From Dasania marina DSM 21967 (GTDB taxonomy: Bacteria > Pseudomonadota > Gammaproteobacteria > Pseudomonadales > Dasaniaceae), in assembly GCF_000373485.1 (NCBI RefSeq), contig NZ_KB891585.1, positions 547,861-611,860 on the forward strand: a stretch of 64,000 bases of DNA, read 5' to 3'. Below, piece by piece: positions 8,607 to 16,947 of the stretch (position 1 is the first letter of the stretch; each line of letters opens with the position of its first letter). Below the pieces are notes generated by a model. It was not told the DNA's origin. It searched no databases and saw only the letters and a list, made by a program, of their open reading frames with translations. Position numbers and translations under genes: made by a program.

Positions 8607-8960
8607 CTACACCAAAACTTGCCGCGTACTAGCGATGAATTGATGCACTTGATGCTCAACCTCAGGCTCAACCATCTGTTCGGGGCGACAGCCGTTTGGG
8701 CAGGCCATTTTGGGGGTTGTACCAAACAATCGGCAAATCAGTGGCCGTTCACCGTATACCTCACAACCCTTTGGGCCTAAGTGCACACAGTTAAACTCAT
8801 TTAATGCCGCCTCATGCTCCGCATCAGACTTCACCGGCAGGCGTGACATTTCTTCTGAAGAAGTCGTTACCGGCCCACAACAATCGTGACAGCCGGGAAT
8901 GCATTCAAAGGTCGGGATTTCTTCGCGTAGTCGCGCGATGATGTAGCGGTCGTCGGTCAC
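8607..8960 (-). CDS. YkgJ-family cysteine-cluster protein
   Basis: A 117-residue protein with the Cys-rich pattern of the YkgJ/UPF0153 zinc- or iron-chelating family. C20, C24, C27 and C28 (ECIPGCHDCCG) form the CxxxCxxCC head, followed later by NCVHLGPKGC, RPLICRLFG and ACPNGC. The start is GTG at 8960, with AGGTGG about eight bases upstream. The function of the family is unknown; metal-dependent oxygenase-like activities have been proposed for relatives. It stands alone, with a hexamer repeat about 115-155 bases upstream of its start. Confidence 0.88.
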   Translation of the reverse strand: MTDDRYIIARLREEIPTFECIPGCHDCCGPVTTSSEEMSRLPVKSDAEHEAALNEFNCVHLGPKGCEVYGERPLICRLFGTTPKMACPNGCRPEQMVEPEVEHQVHQFIASTRQVLV

Positions 8961-9074
8961 TTATGCCCACCTGTTATGCAGATTGCTGTCATTGTTGTTC
9001 CGTGTTTTAAGTATTCAAGGCTGATGATTTTTTGGGGGGGAGTATTATTTGGATAGTTTGTGATACGTGAAACC

Positions 9075-9115
9075 TGACACTGACACTGACACTGACACTG
9101 ACACTGACACTGACA
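9075..9115. repeat. TGACAC hexanucleotide microsatellite
   Basis: Six perfect TGACAC units (9075-9110) plus TGACA. The tract lies between the end of the 9136-9660 gene and the start of the YkgJ gene, where promoter elements for the latter would be expected. A perfect short repeat like this is prone to slippage. Confidence 0.95.
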
Positions 9116-9135
9116 TTATTTTTAGGCATTGTCTG

Positions 9136-9660
9136 TTAAGTGTAAAGTTTCTCAAATGCATAAACCAACACTATATTTTCTAGCAAGTATGGATTACATG
9201 TATGCTCAAATTCTTGCATTTGCTTGGCACTGTGCTTATTTGGCTCCGACAAGATGGCAGCGGTTGGGGCAAAGGCTTTTAGTAATACGCCACCGGACTC
9301 AATCGCATTTAAACCGCTAGCAAACATGGATGCGACCTCGAAATCTGAGGTCCAGCAAAAGCCAATTTTATTTTGTTCGTAAAGAAACCTACATTCGCCT
9401 CTGTATAGAATCATGCCTTCTCCCTCGTATCCCGGAAGAACTAGCGTTAAAACACTTGCTATAAGCTCATCGTTTTCAACCTTACGACGGAGATGGCCAC
9501 CGTTTACTGTCCATAGAGTATGCACTCTATCTCGGTTAAAGCTTAGTGATTCGTAATTCTCTAATATGTACTTAAAAACTTTATTCCATTCAGAACCGCT
9601 CACATCTGAATCGTATACTCCCTTACAAAAACCTTCGACAATTAAATTCAAATTCTCCAT
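9136..9660 (-). CDS. Hypothetical protein with ADP-ribosyltransferase-like motifs
   Basis: This 174-residue protein belongs to no family I can name with certainty. From residue 83 it reads MILYRGE (R87), then GFCWTSD (W103-T104-S105) followed by VASMFA, then GGVLLKAF and AAIL, and EFEH (E150/E152). This order of Arg, a (S/T)xS-like strand and a late Glu is the arrangement of R-S-E type ADP-ribosyltransferase folds, and the YRG...WT-D...A..FA pattern recurs in such proteins. The assignment is inference. The gene looks more A+T-rich than its neighbours and stands alone among tandem repeats, which suggests acquisition. There is no signal peptide and no obvious adjacent antitoxin or immunity gene. 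The ATG at 9660 has a weak GAG upstream. Confidence 0.7.
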   Translation of the reverse strand: MENLNLIVEGFCKGVYDSDVSGSEWNKVFKYILENYESLSFNRDRVHTLWTVNGGHLRRKVENDELIASVLTLVLPGYEGEGMILYRGECRFLYEQNKIGFCWTSDFEVASMFASGLNAIESGGVLLKAFAPTAAILSEPNKHSAKQMQEFEHTCNPYLLENIVLVYAFEKLYT

Positions 9661-9806
9661 GCTCGATCTCGCTTGAGAATACTAAACATCCGATTAAACA
9701 GAACAGATCCATTTATAACCATTCCTTTGTTTAAACAACTAACCACCCTCCAAGATCAACAAAGCAGAAGTTGTAATACTTACATTTCTGAAAACACCAC
9801 AACCGC

Positions 9807-11051
9807 CTACTCCAAAACCTCATCAATCACCAACTCAACCACAGCTTCCCCAGCACTATCCACAGGCCCAACCAGCCCCTGTAAATCGCCCGCCGCAGCA
9901 TTAGCTATACCCTGCGACGATATACGCGCCACAACTTCAACTTGGGCAAATTTTGACAAGCTCATGCCCGGTGCCATGGCCATGCTTTCATCCAAGCGTA
10001 CGGTGGTGGGTAAATCGGCTACGGTAAGCCGGGCCACCGCTAAAGGCATTTTTGGGCCGTTGATGGCTCTGGCATAAATAAACACCGGCGCATCACTGGC
10101 TGCATGTAACGTCGCCGCTATGCTGACCTTCACCATAATGACAGGGCCACTGCTAACCGCTTGCTCAACTTGCTGCCTCTCTTGCTGCCCATCCTGCTCA
10201 GGTATCATGGCATTAGCCTGCTCTACCCCTTGCTGTATCATTTTTGCGGTTGGCGATTGCGGATCTAATAAGGTCAATAAACGCCGCCAATAATGTACGG
10301 CTTGCGGAAAATTTTGCTGCTCAAAGCTGGCCATGCCCATCATGCCTAACACGGTACCATTATTAGGCTGTAGTTCTAACGCACGCTCGGCAATACGCTG
10401 GCTCACGGCATCCAGCTGGCGACCTTGCGCCATGTATCGGGCTTGAGCATACAAGCCCATCACCACCGGCGCTTCGCCAGCAACATCTAATACAGATTTA
10501 AAACTTTGCTCAGCAGCGGCGTATTGCTGCAAACGCATTTGGGTACGCGCTAATAACATCCAGTGATGCGGCTGATCAGGATTATCAGCCAGCTGTTGCT
10601 GCAACTGACTCACCAACTGGCTGGCTTGCTGTTGTAGCTGCGCCTCGTCACTCGCCTGCTCTACCCTTTGCATCTGTTCTATTATTGCGATTTCTGCTTG
10701 GGCGCCGGTGTGCTGGTATAAAGACCAGGCCGCCAATGGTAGGGCTAATAACAAACCCAACACCCAAGGCCATAGTGGCATAGACGAGGTGTTAGCTTTG
10801 ATTTGCTCAGGGACATCATCTAATAAACGATGCTGTAAATCGGCTTTTAAAGCCTCGAACTCTTCAGCACTGTAAGCCCCCTGCTCGCACTCTTGGGTGA
10901 GCTCGGCCAAGCGTTGCTCAAAGGCTAAAACATTGGCCTCGCTACGTTGTTGCTGTTGTTGCCGGGTGCGCCGGTGTACCACTAAGGGCATTAACGCAAA
11001 GGCCAGCGCCAAGGCGCACAACAAGGTTGCCACCACTACAAATTCACTCAT
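9807..11051 (-). CDS. ccmI: Cytochrome c maturation protein CcmI (TPR)
   Basis: A 414-residue inner-membrane protein of the heme-ligation complex; it holds apocytochrome c for CcmF/CcmH. It has an N-terminal helix (about 4-25), a cytoplasmic loop rich in Q/E coiled-coil sequence (RTRQQQQQ onward, about 29-90), a second helix (about 93-112) and a periplasmic domain with TPR repeats (for example LLARTQMRLQQYAAAEQSF). The C-terminal 110 residues form the extra periplasmic domain of full-length CcmI. It is the last gene of the ccm run and overlaps ccmH by eight bases. Confidence 0.92.
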   Translation of the reverse strand: MSEFVVVATLLCALALAFALMPLVVHRRTRQQQQQRSEANVLAFEQRLAELTQECEQGAYSAEEFEALKADLQHRLLDDVPEQIKANTSSMPLWPWVLGLLLALPLAAWSLYQHTGAQAEIAIIEQMQRVEQASDEAQLQQQASQLVSQLQQQLADNPDQPHHWMLLARTQMRLQQYAAAEQSFKSVLDVAGEAPVVMGLYAQARYMAQGRQLDAVSQRIAERALELQPNNGTVLGMMGMASFEQQNFPQAVHYWRRLLTLLDPQSPTAKMIQQGVEQANAMIPEQDGQQERQQVEQAVSSGPVIMVKVSIAATLHAASDAPVFIYARAINGPKMPLAVARLTVADLPTTVRLDESMAMAPGMSLSKFAQVEVVARISSQGIANAAAGDLQGLVGPVDSAGEAVVELVIDEVLE

Positions 11052-11514
11052 GGTCGCGCCTCTTTAGTAACTGCTTTAATTTTTCTTGTTCTTGCGTGTT
11101 TAGCTGCTCGCTGGCTTCCGTGTTTCTCGCGGCCACTTGTTTGCGTATCACCAATACTACGACGACTACCGCCAATAATAAAAACAGTGCCGGCGCTAAC
11201 CACAGCACCAAGGTCTGTTTGTTTAACGGCGGCCGGTATAACACAAATTCGCCGTAGCGCTGCACCATAAACTGGGTGATTTCTTGATCGCTATAGCCCT
11301 CGTGTAACAGGCGATGTAACTCGTTACGCAAATCTTGTGCGATAGGTGAGTTAGAGCCCGACAGGTTTTGGTTTTGACACTTGGGGCAACGCAACTCTTG
11401 GGTAAAATGCTGGTAGCGCTTACGCAGTACCTCGTTATCAAACTGGTAAGTTTCTATTACCGCAGTCGCTGTTAGCGACAACAGCAATAAACTTAATGCC
11501 AATAATAATCTCAT
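11044..11514 (-). CDS. ccmH: Cytochrome c maturation thioredoxin-like protein CcmH
   Basis: A 156-residue protein with a signal peptide (about 1-18), a periplasmic three-helix domain carrying the LRCPKCQNQ motif (C43, C46), and a C-terminal membrane anchor (about 103-124). It acts in thiol-disulfide exchange, reducing the apocytochrome CXXCH disulfide before heme attachment. The length matches the short CcmH (CcmL) type of organisms that have a separate CcmI, as here. It overlaps ccmG upstream by four bases and ccmI downstream by eight. Confidence 0.94.
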   Translation of the reverse strand: MRLLLALSLLLLSLTATAVIETYQFDNEVLRKRYQHFTQELRCPKCQNQNLSGSNSPIAQDLRNELHRLLHEGYSDQEITQFMVQRYGEFVLYRPPLNKQTLVLWLAPALFLLLAVVVVVLVIRKQVAARNTEASEQLNTQEQEKLKQLLKRRDHE

Positions 11515-12098
11515 CCGTCGCTAGGCTCCTGCTGGCTATAGTCTGCACGCTCTTGCTGTAATTGTTCGATTAAGGGTAAAAACTTTTGTGACCACACTTG
11601 GCCTGTCATAGGCCCTTGATGGCGCATGCGCACAAAACCGCGGTGATCTATCACATAGGTTTCAGGCGCACCGGTTACGCCTAAATCTAAACCCAGCTTG
11701 CCCTGGGCATCAACAATATTAAAACGGTAGGGGTTGCCCTTGTTTTTTAACCAGCGCAACGCCTCTTTATTTTCGTCTTTGTAATTAATGCCATAAATCA
11801 CCACATCTAACTTGCTTGCCAGGTAATTTAAGTAGGGGTGCTCTATATGGCAGGAAGGACACCACGTAGCCCACACATTGATTAGGGCAATATCACCCAA
11901 CAAATCTTCAGCTTGCACTACCTGCTGATCATTCTCTAACTTGGGCAAGGTAAATTTGGGCAGCGGTTTATTTAATAATGCCGAAGGCAACGCTTGCGGG
12001 TCGTAATCACCCTCACTAATACGGCCCATGGTGCTATAAAAAAAAGAGCCCACTAACATAAAAATAATGAGTGGGATAAATAATTTAAACCTAGTCAT
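11511..12098 (-). CDS. ccmG: Thiol:disulfide interchange protein CcmG/DsbE
   Basis: This 195-residue periplasmic thioredoxin-fold protein is anchored by an N-terminal helix (about 5-21). The active site is WATWCPSCH (C80, C83), followed by the family-typical cis-Pro context (GVTGAPETYVID). It keeps apocytochrome c or CcmH thiols reduced, receiving electrons from DsbD/CcdA. It follows ccmF by two bases and overlaps ccmH by four, so translation is coupled. Confidence 0.95.
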   Translation of the reverse strand: MTRFKLFIPLIIFMLVGSFFYSTMGRISEGDYDPQALPSALLNKPLPKFTLPKLENDQQVVQAEDLLGDIALINVWATWCPSCHIEHPYLNYLASKLDVVIYGINYKDENKEALRWLKNKGNPYRFNIVDAQGKLGLDLGVTGAPETYVIDHRGFVRMRHQGPMTGQVWSQKFLPLIEQLQQERADYSQQEPSDG

Positions 12099-12100
12099 AG

Positions 12101-14089
12101 TTAACCTATAGAAAGAGTTGCAGCCGCGCTGGCCGCCGAGGTATTTTTTGCCGTAGCTTTTACACGATAGCGCTTATCTAAAACCGCCAGCACACCACCG
12201 AATGCCATAATTAAAGCGCCCAGCCACATCCAACGCACAAAGGGTTTGTAGTGCAGGCGTACCGCCCAAGCTCCACCGCCCAAGGGTTCACCCATGGCAA
12301 CATAGAGGTCGCGCATAAAACCTGGGTCTATATCGGCTTCGGTCATTACCTGGCCTTGCTGGGCAAAATACCGGCGTTTTTCAGGATTAAGTGTGGCGAC
12401 TAGCTCACCGTTTTGCAGCACATTAATAATGCCCTGCTCACCGTCGTAGTTAGGACCTTGAATTTTTTTCGAGCCTTTAAACTCAAACTGATAGCCTGCC
12501 ATGTCGGCGATATCGCCAGGCAACATGCGCAGGTCGCGCTCAACACTGTATTGGCTGGTTAAGCATACGCCTAAGGCACACACCGCCATACCTACATGGC
12601 CTAACACCATGCCGTAGTAGGCACGGCTTAAACGCCGTAAGCCTTTACCTAGAGAGCCCGCATTGCGGGTTTTTTCGCGTATATCCACCACCATGCTCAA
12701 CACCAACCACAGTGAAAAACACACCGCCAACGCGGCCGCAATGTTATAACTTTCAGCCATCAAGAAAGGGAACAACAAACCACAAACAATACTAGCCAAG
12801 GCGGCTATTAATAATTGGCCACGCAAATACAATGCGTTGGTTTTTTTCCAGCGCGCGCTGGGGCCTATACCCATAAACACAAACAGTAAAGCCATAATAG
12901 GCACAAACACCGCATTAAAATACGGCGGCCCCACTGAATATTTACCAAGGCCCATGGCATCCACAATTAAGGGGAACAAGGTGCCAAACAATACTGTTAG
13001 CATGGCTGCTAACAACAGCACATTGTTAATCAATAAAAATAATTCGCGGGATAGCCAACCAAAATGGCTGCGGCTGGCCACGGTAGGCGCGCGCAAAGCG
13101 TAGAGCGTTAAGGAGCCACCCACCACTAAAAACAAGAACATTAAAATAAACATGCCGCGCTCGGGATCTGCAGCAAAAGAATGCACCGAGGTTAATATGC
13201 CCGAGCGTACCAAGAAAGTACCCAGTAAGCTTAATGAGAAAGCGATAATGGCCAGTAACACCGTCCAACTTTTAAACACACCACGCTTTTCGGTGGCCGC
13301 TAAAGAATGAATTAACGCTGTGCCGACTATCCAAGGCATAAACGAAGCGTTTTCTACCGGGTCCCAAAACCACCAGCCGCCCCAACCTAATTCGTAATAG
13401 GCCCACCAGCTGCCCAAGGCTATGCCTACGGTTAAAAAGGCCCAAGCGATATTAGTCCACGGCCGCGACCAACGCGCCCATGCTGCATCTAAACGGCCAC
13501 TGCTTAGCGCAGCAATAGCAAAGGCGAAAGCCACCGAAAATCCCACATAACCCACATACAACATAGGCGGGTGTATCACCAACCCAAAGTCTTGTAACAA
13601 AGGGTTGAGGTCGGCGCCTTCGCTGGGCACGTTAAATAATTGCCGTGTAAAAGGGTTGGAGGTAAACAACGAGAAGGATAAAAAACCTACCGAGATCATG
13701 CCCATAACCGACAACACTCTCGCCACCATATCCAGCGGCAATTGCCGGCTAAACAGCGCTACCGCCATACTCCACAGCGATAATATCCACACCCACAATA
13801 ATAATGAGCCTTCGTGGTTACCCCATACCGCGCTGAATTTAAAAATATCAGGCAATAAGGTATTAGAATGGCTAGCCACCAACACCACCGAGAAATCACT
13901 TTGTAAAAATAAAACGCAGAGCACGATAAATGACAAAGTGATAAAAACAAACTGCCCCGCCGCTAATGATCTGGCAGTGGCCATTAAGGCGCGATTGCCC
14001 GTAATGGCCCCCAGTAAAGGTAAGGCCGACTGCAACAGTGCTAAAGCCAAGGCTAATATTAAGGCGAAGTGTCCGTATTCTGGCAGCAT
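12101..14089 (-). CDS. ccmF: Heme lyase subunit CcmF
   Basis: A 662-residue polytopic inner-membrane protein, the core of the cytochrome c synthetase. The Trp-rich heme-handling motif WGGWWFWDPVENASFMPW is at 236-253, and the flanking His segments (GNHEGSLLLW near 91, VIHPPMLYVG near 171, SLHSL/ALIHSLAATEKRG after 260) are the expected conserved sites. The length is normal. It receives holo-CcmE heme and attaches it to apocytochrome. It starts 11 bases after the ccmE stop and abuts ccmG. Confidence 0.97.
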   Translation of the reverse strand: MLPEYGHFALILALALALLQSALPLLGAITGNRALMATARSLAAGQFVFITLSFIVLCVLFLQSDFSVVLVASHSNTLLPDIFKFSAVWGNHEGSLLLWVWILSLWSMAVALFSRQLPLDMVARVLSVMGMISVGFLSFSLFTSNPFTRQLFNVPSEGADLNPLLQDFGLVIHPPMLYVGYVGFSVAFAFAIAALSSGRLDAAWARWSRPWTNIAWAFLTVGIALGSWWAYYELGWGGWWFWDPVENASFMPWIVGTALIHSLAATEKRGVFKSWTVLLAIIAFSLSLLGTFLVRSGILTSVHSFAADPERGMFILMFLFLVVGGSLTLYALRAPTVASRSHFGWLSRELFLLINNVLLLAAMLTVLFGTLFPLIVDAMGLGKYSVGPPYFNAVFVPIMALLFVFMGIGPSARWKKTNALYLRGQLLIAALASIVCGLLFPFLMAESYNIAAALAVCFSLWLVLSMVVDIREKTRNAGSLGKGLRRLSRAYYGMVLGHVGMAVCALGVCLTSQYSVERDLRMLPGDIADMAGYQFEFKGSKKIQGPNYDGEQGIINVLQNGELVATLNPEKRRYFAQQGQVMTEADIDPGFMRDLYVAMGEPLGGGAWAVRLHYKPFVRWMWLGALIMAFGGVLAVLDKRYRVKATAKNTSAASAAATLSIG

Positions 14090-14100
14090 AGTAAGCTCTA

Positions 14101-14661
14101 TTAGTAAGAAGAAGCGGCGGGGGTGTCGGCGGAGTTGTCGCCTGGCTTTTGTTTAGACGTTGATTGCTCAGAGTTTAATTGTTCAGAGTTTGATTGCTCA
14201 GAGCTTGATTGTTCAATAGTTGATTGCTTAGAAGCTAACTGCGCATCATCTAACGCCGATTGTACTTCCGGCGGCATATAATTTTCATCATGCTTGGCCA
14301 ACACTTCGGTGGCAATAAATACGCCCTGCGCATTCAGCTGGCCAGAGGCAACCACGCCCTGCCCCTCACCAAATAAGTCAGGCAGTATGCCCACATAGGT
14401 CACCGGCACATTGGCGCTATAATCGGTAACAACAAAATCTACCCGTAAGCTATTGGGGTCACGTTTAACACTGCCCTCTAGCACCATGCCGCCGGCACGT
14501 ATGTTTTTGCCTATAGGCACATTACCCGCCGCTATTTCGGCGGGAGGATAAAACAAATTGATATTGGCGCGCAAAGCATAAGCGGCCAAAGCCACCGCCA
14601 AAGCACTACCGGTAATAATTAACAATACAACGATTAAACGCTGCTTACGCACTGGATGCAT
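14101..14661 (-). CDS. ccmE: Heme chaperone CcmE
   Basis: This 186-residue periplasmic heme chaperone has one N-terminal membrane helix (about 8-28) and an OB-fold domain. H124, in [13 protein letters not shown], is the covalent heme-binding histidine, and Y128 is the axial ligand seen in the family. After the conserved domain the tail carries a degenerate five-residue repeat (SEQS-type, about 144-166), encoded by 15-base imperfect direct repeats at about 14156-14230, and ends with a low-complexity segment. The tail is longer than in E. coli CcmE. It lies between ccmD (six bases upstream) and ccmF. Confidence 0.95.
   Translation of the reverse strand: MHPVRKQRLIVVLLIITGSALAVALAAYALRANINLFYPPAEIAAGNVPIGKNIRAGGMVLEGSVKRDPNSLRVDFVVTDYSANVPVTYVGILPDLFGEGQGVVASGQLNAQGVFIATEVLAKHDENYMPPEVQSALDDAQLASKQSTIEQSSSEQSNSEQLNSEQSTSKQKPGDNSADTPAASSY
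14156..14232. repeat. 15-base direct repeats inside ccmE
   Basis: About five imperfect copies of TGATTGCTCAGAGTT-like sequence (plus strand) encode the [15 protein letters not shown] tail of CcmE. Slippage here would change tail length in steps of five residues without a frameshift. Confidence 0.8.
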
Positions 14662-14667
14662 AGTGAC

Positions 14668-14898
14668 TTAACCCTGGTTAGATAAATCGAGTGTGCTGGG
14701 CTCAGCAGAGGCTTGAGAGCCTAGCGGCAACTGTTCGCGGCGCAATTGCATGCGCTGCTGTAATAACAAACGACGTTTACGCATTAGCGGGCTGATGATC
14801 ACTAACAGCAAAACCACAGCGGTAATGCCATAGGCTGCCCACACATAGGGGCCATGGCCATCCATTGCCAGCAGTGCTGCTACATTTTCGAAATACAT
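14668..14898 (-). CDS. ccmD: Heme exporter accessory protein CcmD
   Basis: A 76-residue single-helix inner-membrane protein. The transmembrane segment (about 18-39, AAYGITAVVLLLVIISP) is preceded by a short periplasmic N-terminus containing the characteristic Y/W-rich GPYVWAAYG and followed by a basic cytoplasmic tail (RKRRLLLQQRMQLRREQ). CcmD stabilises the CcmABC complex with holo-CcmE and aids its release. Position between ccmC and ccmE supports the call. Confidence 0.93.
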   Translation of the reverse strand: MYFENVAALLAMDGHGPYVWAAYGITAVVLLLVIISPLMRKRRLLLQQRMQLRREQLPLGSQASAEPSTLDLSNQG

Positions 14899-14954
14899 GT
14901 GCGTCCTGTTTATTGCTGCTATTGCCGTTGTTATAAGTGATGCTACTGTCGCGG

Positions 14955-15689
14955 CTAGGCCGCGGCTAAAGCTTTAACCCATTTGGTTTTGCGCTCTCTA
15001 TACAAAATTTCGCTGCGGCTAAACAATAATAAAGCCACCACAAAAAAGGCATAGAAACCGCTAATCATTAATAATAAGGGGTAAAGCATTTCGGGGTGTA
15101 TGGTGGACTCTTCGGTTAGTTTAATGGTGGCGGGCTGGTGCAAGCTATACCACCACTCTACAGACCAATAAATAATGGGAACGTTCACGCAACCCACCAA
15201 ACTTAATACCGCACTGGCCTTAGAGGCCGACTCGCTATTTTCAAAAGCCTCGTATAAGGCCAGCACACCTAAGTATAAAAAGAACAAAATCAACACCGAG
15301 GTAATGCGTGCATCCCATACCCACCACGTACCCCAAGTAGGCTTGCCCCAGATCGAGCCGGTTAACAAAGCAATAAAGGTTAAAGCGGCGCCTATGGGCG
15401 CGCAGCTGCGCATTACCACATCGGCTAGCTTCATTTTCCAAATTAAGTGTATGGCGGCGGCAAAGGCCATCACCATATAACAGGCCATAGAGACGGCCGC
15501 AGCAGGCACATGAATAAAGATAATCCGGTAGCTATTACCCTGCCTAAAATCCGGCGGCGCAAAGGCCAAACCCCACACGGTGCCTATCAACAAACAGGCC
15601 ACAGCCAATACGGATAACCACGGCAGCCACTTACCACTGATATCATAAAACCAGCGCGGCGAACCCAGCTTGTGAAAAAATGCCCACAT
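14955..15689 (-). CDS. ccmC: Heme exporter/handling protein CcmC
   Basis: A 244-residue six-helix membrane protein that loads heme onto CcmE. The Trp-rich motif WGTWWVWD is at 119-126, flanked by the conserved histidines H60 (IIFIHVPAA) and the one in SLHQPATI. It is the first gene of the ccmCDEFGHI run: more than 560 bases with repeats and a small plus-strand ORF separate it from ccmB, so it probably has its own promoter. Confidence 0.97.
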   Translation of the reverse strand: MWAFFHKLGSPRWFYDISGKWLPWLSVLAVACLLIGTVWGLAFAPPDFRQGNSYRIIFIHVPAAAVSMACYMVMAFAAAIHLIWKMKLADVVMRSCAPIGAALTFIALLTGSIWGKPTWGTWWVWDARITSVLILFFLYLGVLALYEAFENSESASKASAVLSLVGCVNVPIIYWSVEWWYSLHQPATIKLTEESTIHPEMLYPLLLMISGFYAFFVVALLLFSRSEILYRERKTKWVKALAAA

Positions 15690-16113
15690 CAGTAGAAAAT
15701 CTCATTATCGTTTGGGCTGCGATTATACAAGAAACCCAGCACACAAGTAATTAACCTAACCCAGCCTTTGGCTTAAAAGTCTTTTTATATCAATTATTAA
15801 CCACCGAGTGGGTGCTAGCCCGCTATATTAAGACGCTATCGCACGCTATCAAGACACCCACAACGCACGCTATCAAGACACCCACAATAACAACGTAGCC
15901 TTAACCGCTATCAAGACACCAGCATCTTAACAAGACACCCACGGCAACATGTTATTAAGACACCCACCGCAAGCACGTCTGCTAAGCCCTAGTTGAAACT
16001 CAATGTCTGCCATAAGACTGATCTATATCAAAACCCAAGGCGAACAAAAAACATACACTACGGGCAATTATTCATCAGCTTTAGCCATAAACCCACTCGC
16101 GAGGTGACAACCC
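15690..16113. other. Gap splitting the ccm cluster, with direct repeats
   Basis: About 424 bases between ccmC and the small ORF at 16114. It holds the AAGACACCCAC repeat cluster at 15844-15969. The proximal part should contain the ccmC promoter, but no convincing -35/-10 pair was found. Confidence 0.75.
15844..15969. repeat. Clustered AAGACACCCAC direct repeats
   Basis: Copies of the core AAGACACC(CAC) begin at 15851, 15875, 15913, 15932 and 15957. The first three are preceded by CGCTATC. Starts are 24, 38, 19 and 25 bases apart, too irregular for CRISPR and more like degenerate iterons or a decayed tandem array. Confidence 0.85.
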
Positions 16114-16242
16114 ATGAACGCCAACAACCTAACACCGCGGCAGCAAGATCAAGCCACCATGAACAATATCAAGCGCCTAGTGGCTGCACTTATCGCCCTA
16201 TCCGCCCTGCTGATAGTCACTGTTAGCATTGTTGGCAGCTAA
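16114..16242 (+). CDS. Small single-helix membrane peptide (42 aa)
   Basis: An ATG at 16114 preceded by GAGGTG seven bases upstream opens a 42-codon frame ending in TAA at 16242. The peptide has a polar N-terminus (NANNLTPRQQDQ), a short basic patch (IKR) and one strong hydrophobic helix (about 22-41, LVAALIALSALLIVTVSIVG). The good ribosome site, clean membrane topology and lack of overlap with neighbours argue that it is real; no family is recognised. It ends 12 bases from the ccmB stop, convergent with it, and lies inside the interruption of the ccm cluster. It could be a small accessory subunit or an unrelated membrane peptide. Confidence 0.6.
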   Translation: MNANNLTPRQQDQATMNNIKRLVAALIALSALLIVTVSIVGS

Positions 16243-16254
16243 ACCTTCAGCCTA

Positions 16255-16947
16255 TTAATTATCCACACTAATTTTGACTCCAGCCGCTATAGCCAAAGGC
16301 GACAGGCTCAACGCCAGAGCCAACATGGCCCCCAGCACCGCCAGCAAACCGCCATAGGCAAAGCCATCTATCGCCGCCTCTACCACCGCCACACCAAAAA
16401 TCAGCACTGGTACGTATAAGGGCAAGATAATCAGCGAGAGTAGCACCCCACCCTTGCGTAAACTTACGGTCAAAGCGGCACCTATGGCGCCAATTAGACT
16501 AAGCACGGCCGAGCCTATCAGCAAACTCAACATCAAGGCCGGCACCCCGGCGCTGGGTAGCTGTAATAATAAGGCTAATAACGGCGACATCAGTGCCAAA
16601 GGCAGGCCGGTGAGCATCCAGTGCGCCATACTTTTGGCCAACACCTGCAAATACAGCGATACCGGGCTGAGTATCATTTGCTCTAGGCTGCCATCATCAA
16701 AATCACCCCGAAACAGGGTGTCGCTGGATAATAAGCAGGCTAATAAGGCCACTACCCACATAATGCCCGGCGCCATTTCGGCTAGCTTCTGCGGGCTGGG
16801 GCCTATACCTAAGGGAAATAGCGAGCACACAATTAAAAAGAATATCAGCGGATTGGCGAAATCACTGCGGCGGCGATAGGCCAACAGCAAGTCACGTTGC
16901 AGGGTGGCGCGAAAGCCCGCCCAGATGGAAAGCTGCGCATTATCCAC
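16255..16947 (-). CDS. ccmB: Heme ABC exporter permease CcmB
   Basis: A 230-residue six-helix permease that pairs with CcmA. The N-terminal cytoplasmic segment (RATLQRDLLLAYRRRSDFANPLIFFLIV) and the helix pattern match CcmB; DDGSLEQMILSP is the family's conserved coupling loop. It overlaps ccmA by eight bases. Together with CcmA it supplies the ATP-driven step releasing holo-CcmE from CcmCD. Confidence 0.95.
   Translation of the reverse strand: MDNAQLSIWAGFRATLQRDLLLAYRRRSDFANPLIFFLIVCSLFPLGIGPSPQKLAEMAPGIMWVVALLACLLSSDTLFRGDFDDGSLEQMILSPVSLYLQVLAKSMAHWMLTGLPLALMSPLLALLLQLPSAGVPALMLSLLIGSAVLSLIGAIGAALTVSLRKGGVLLSLIILPLYVPVLIFGVAVVEAAIDGFAYGGLLAVLGAMLALALSLSPLAIAAGVKISVDN

Noticed and set aside
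8553-8780. 75-codon plus-strand frame near the YkgJ gene
   Set aside because: It is antisense to the conserved Cys-cluster gene and lacks a ribosome site.
15844-15969. CRISPR-like direct repeats
   Set aside because: The conserved core is only 8-11 bases, spacing is 19-38 bases and irregular, and there is no leader or cas gene.
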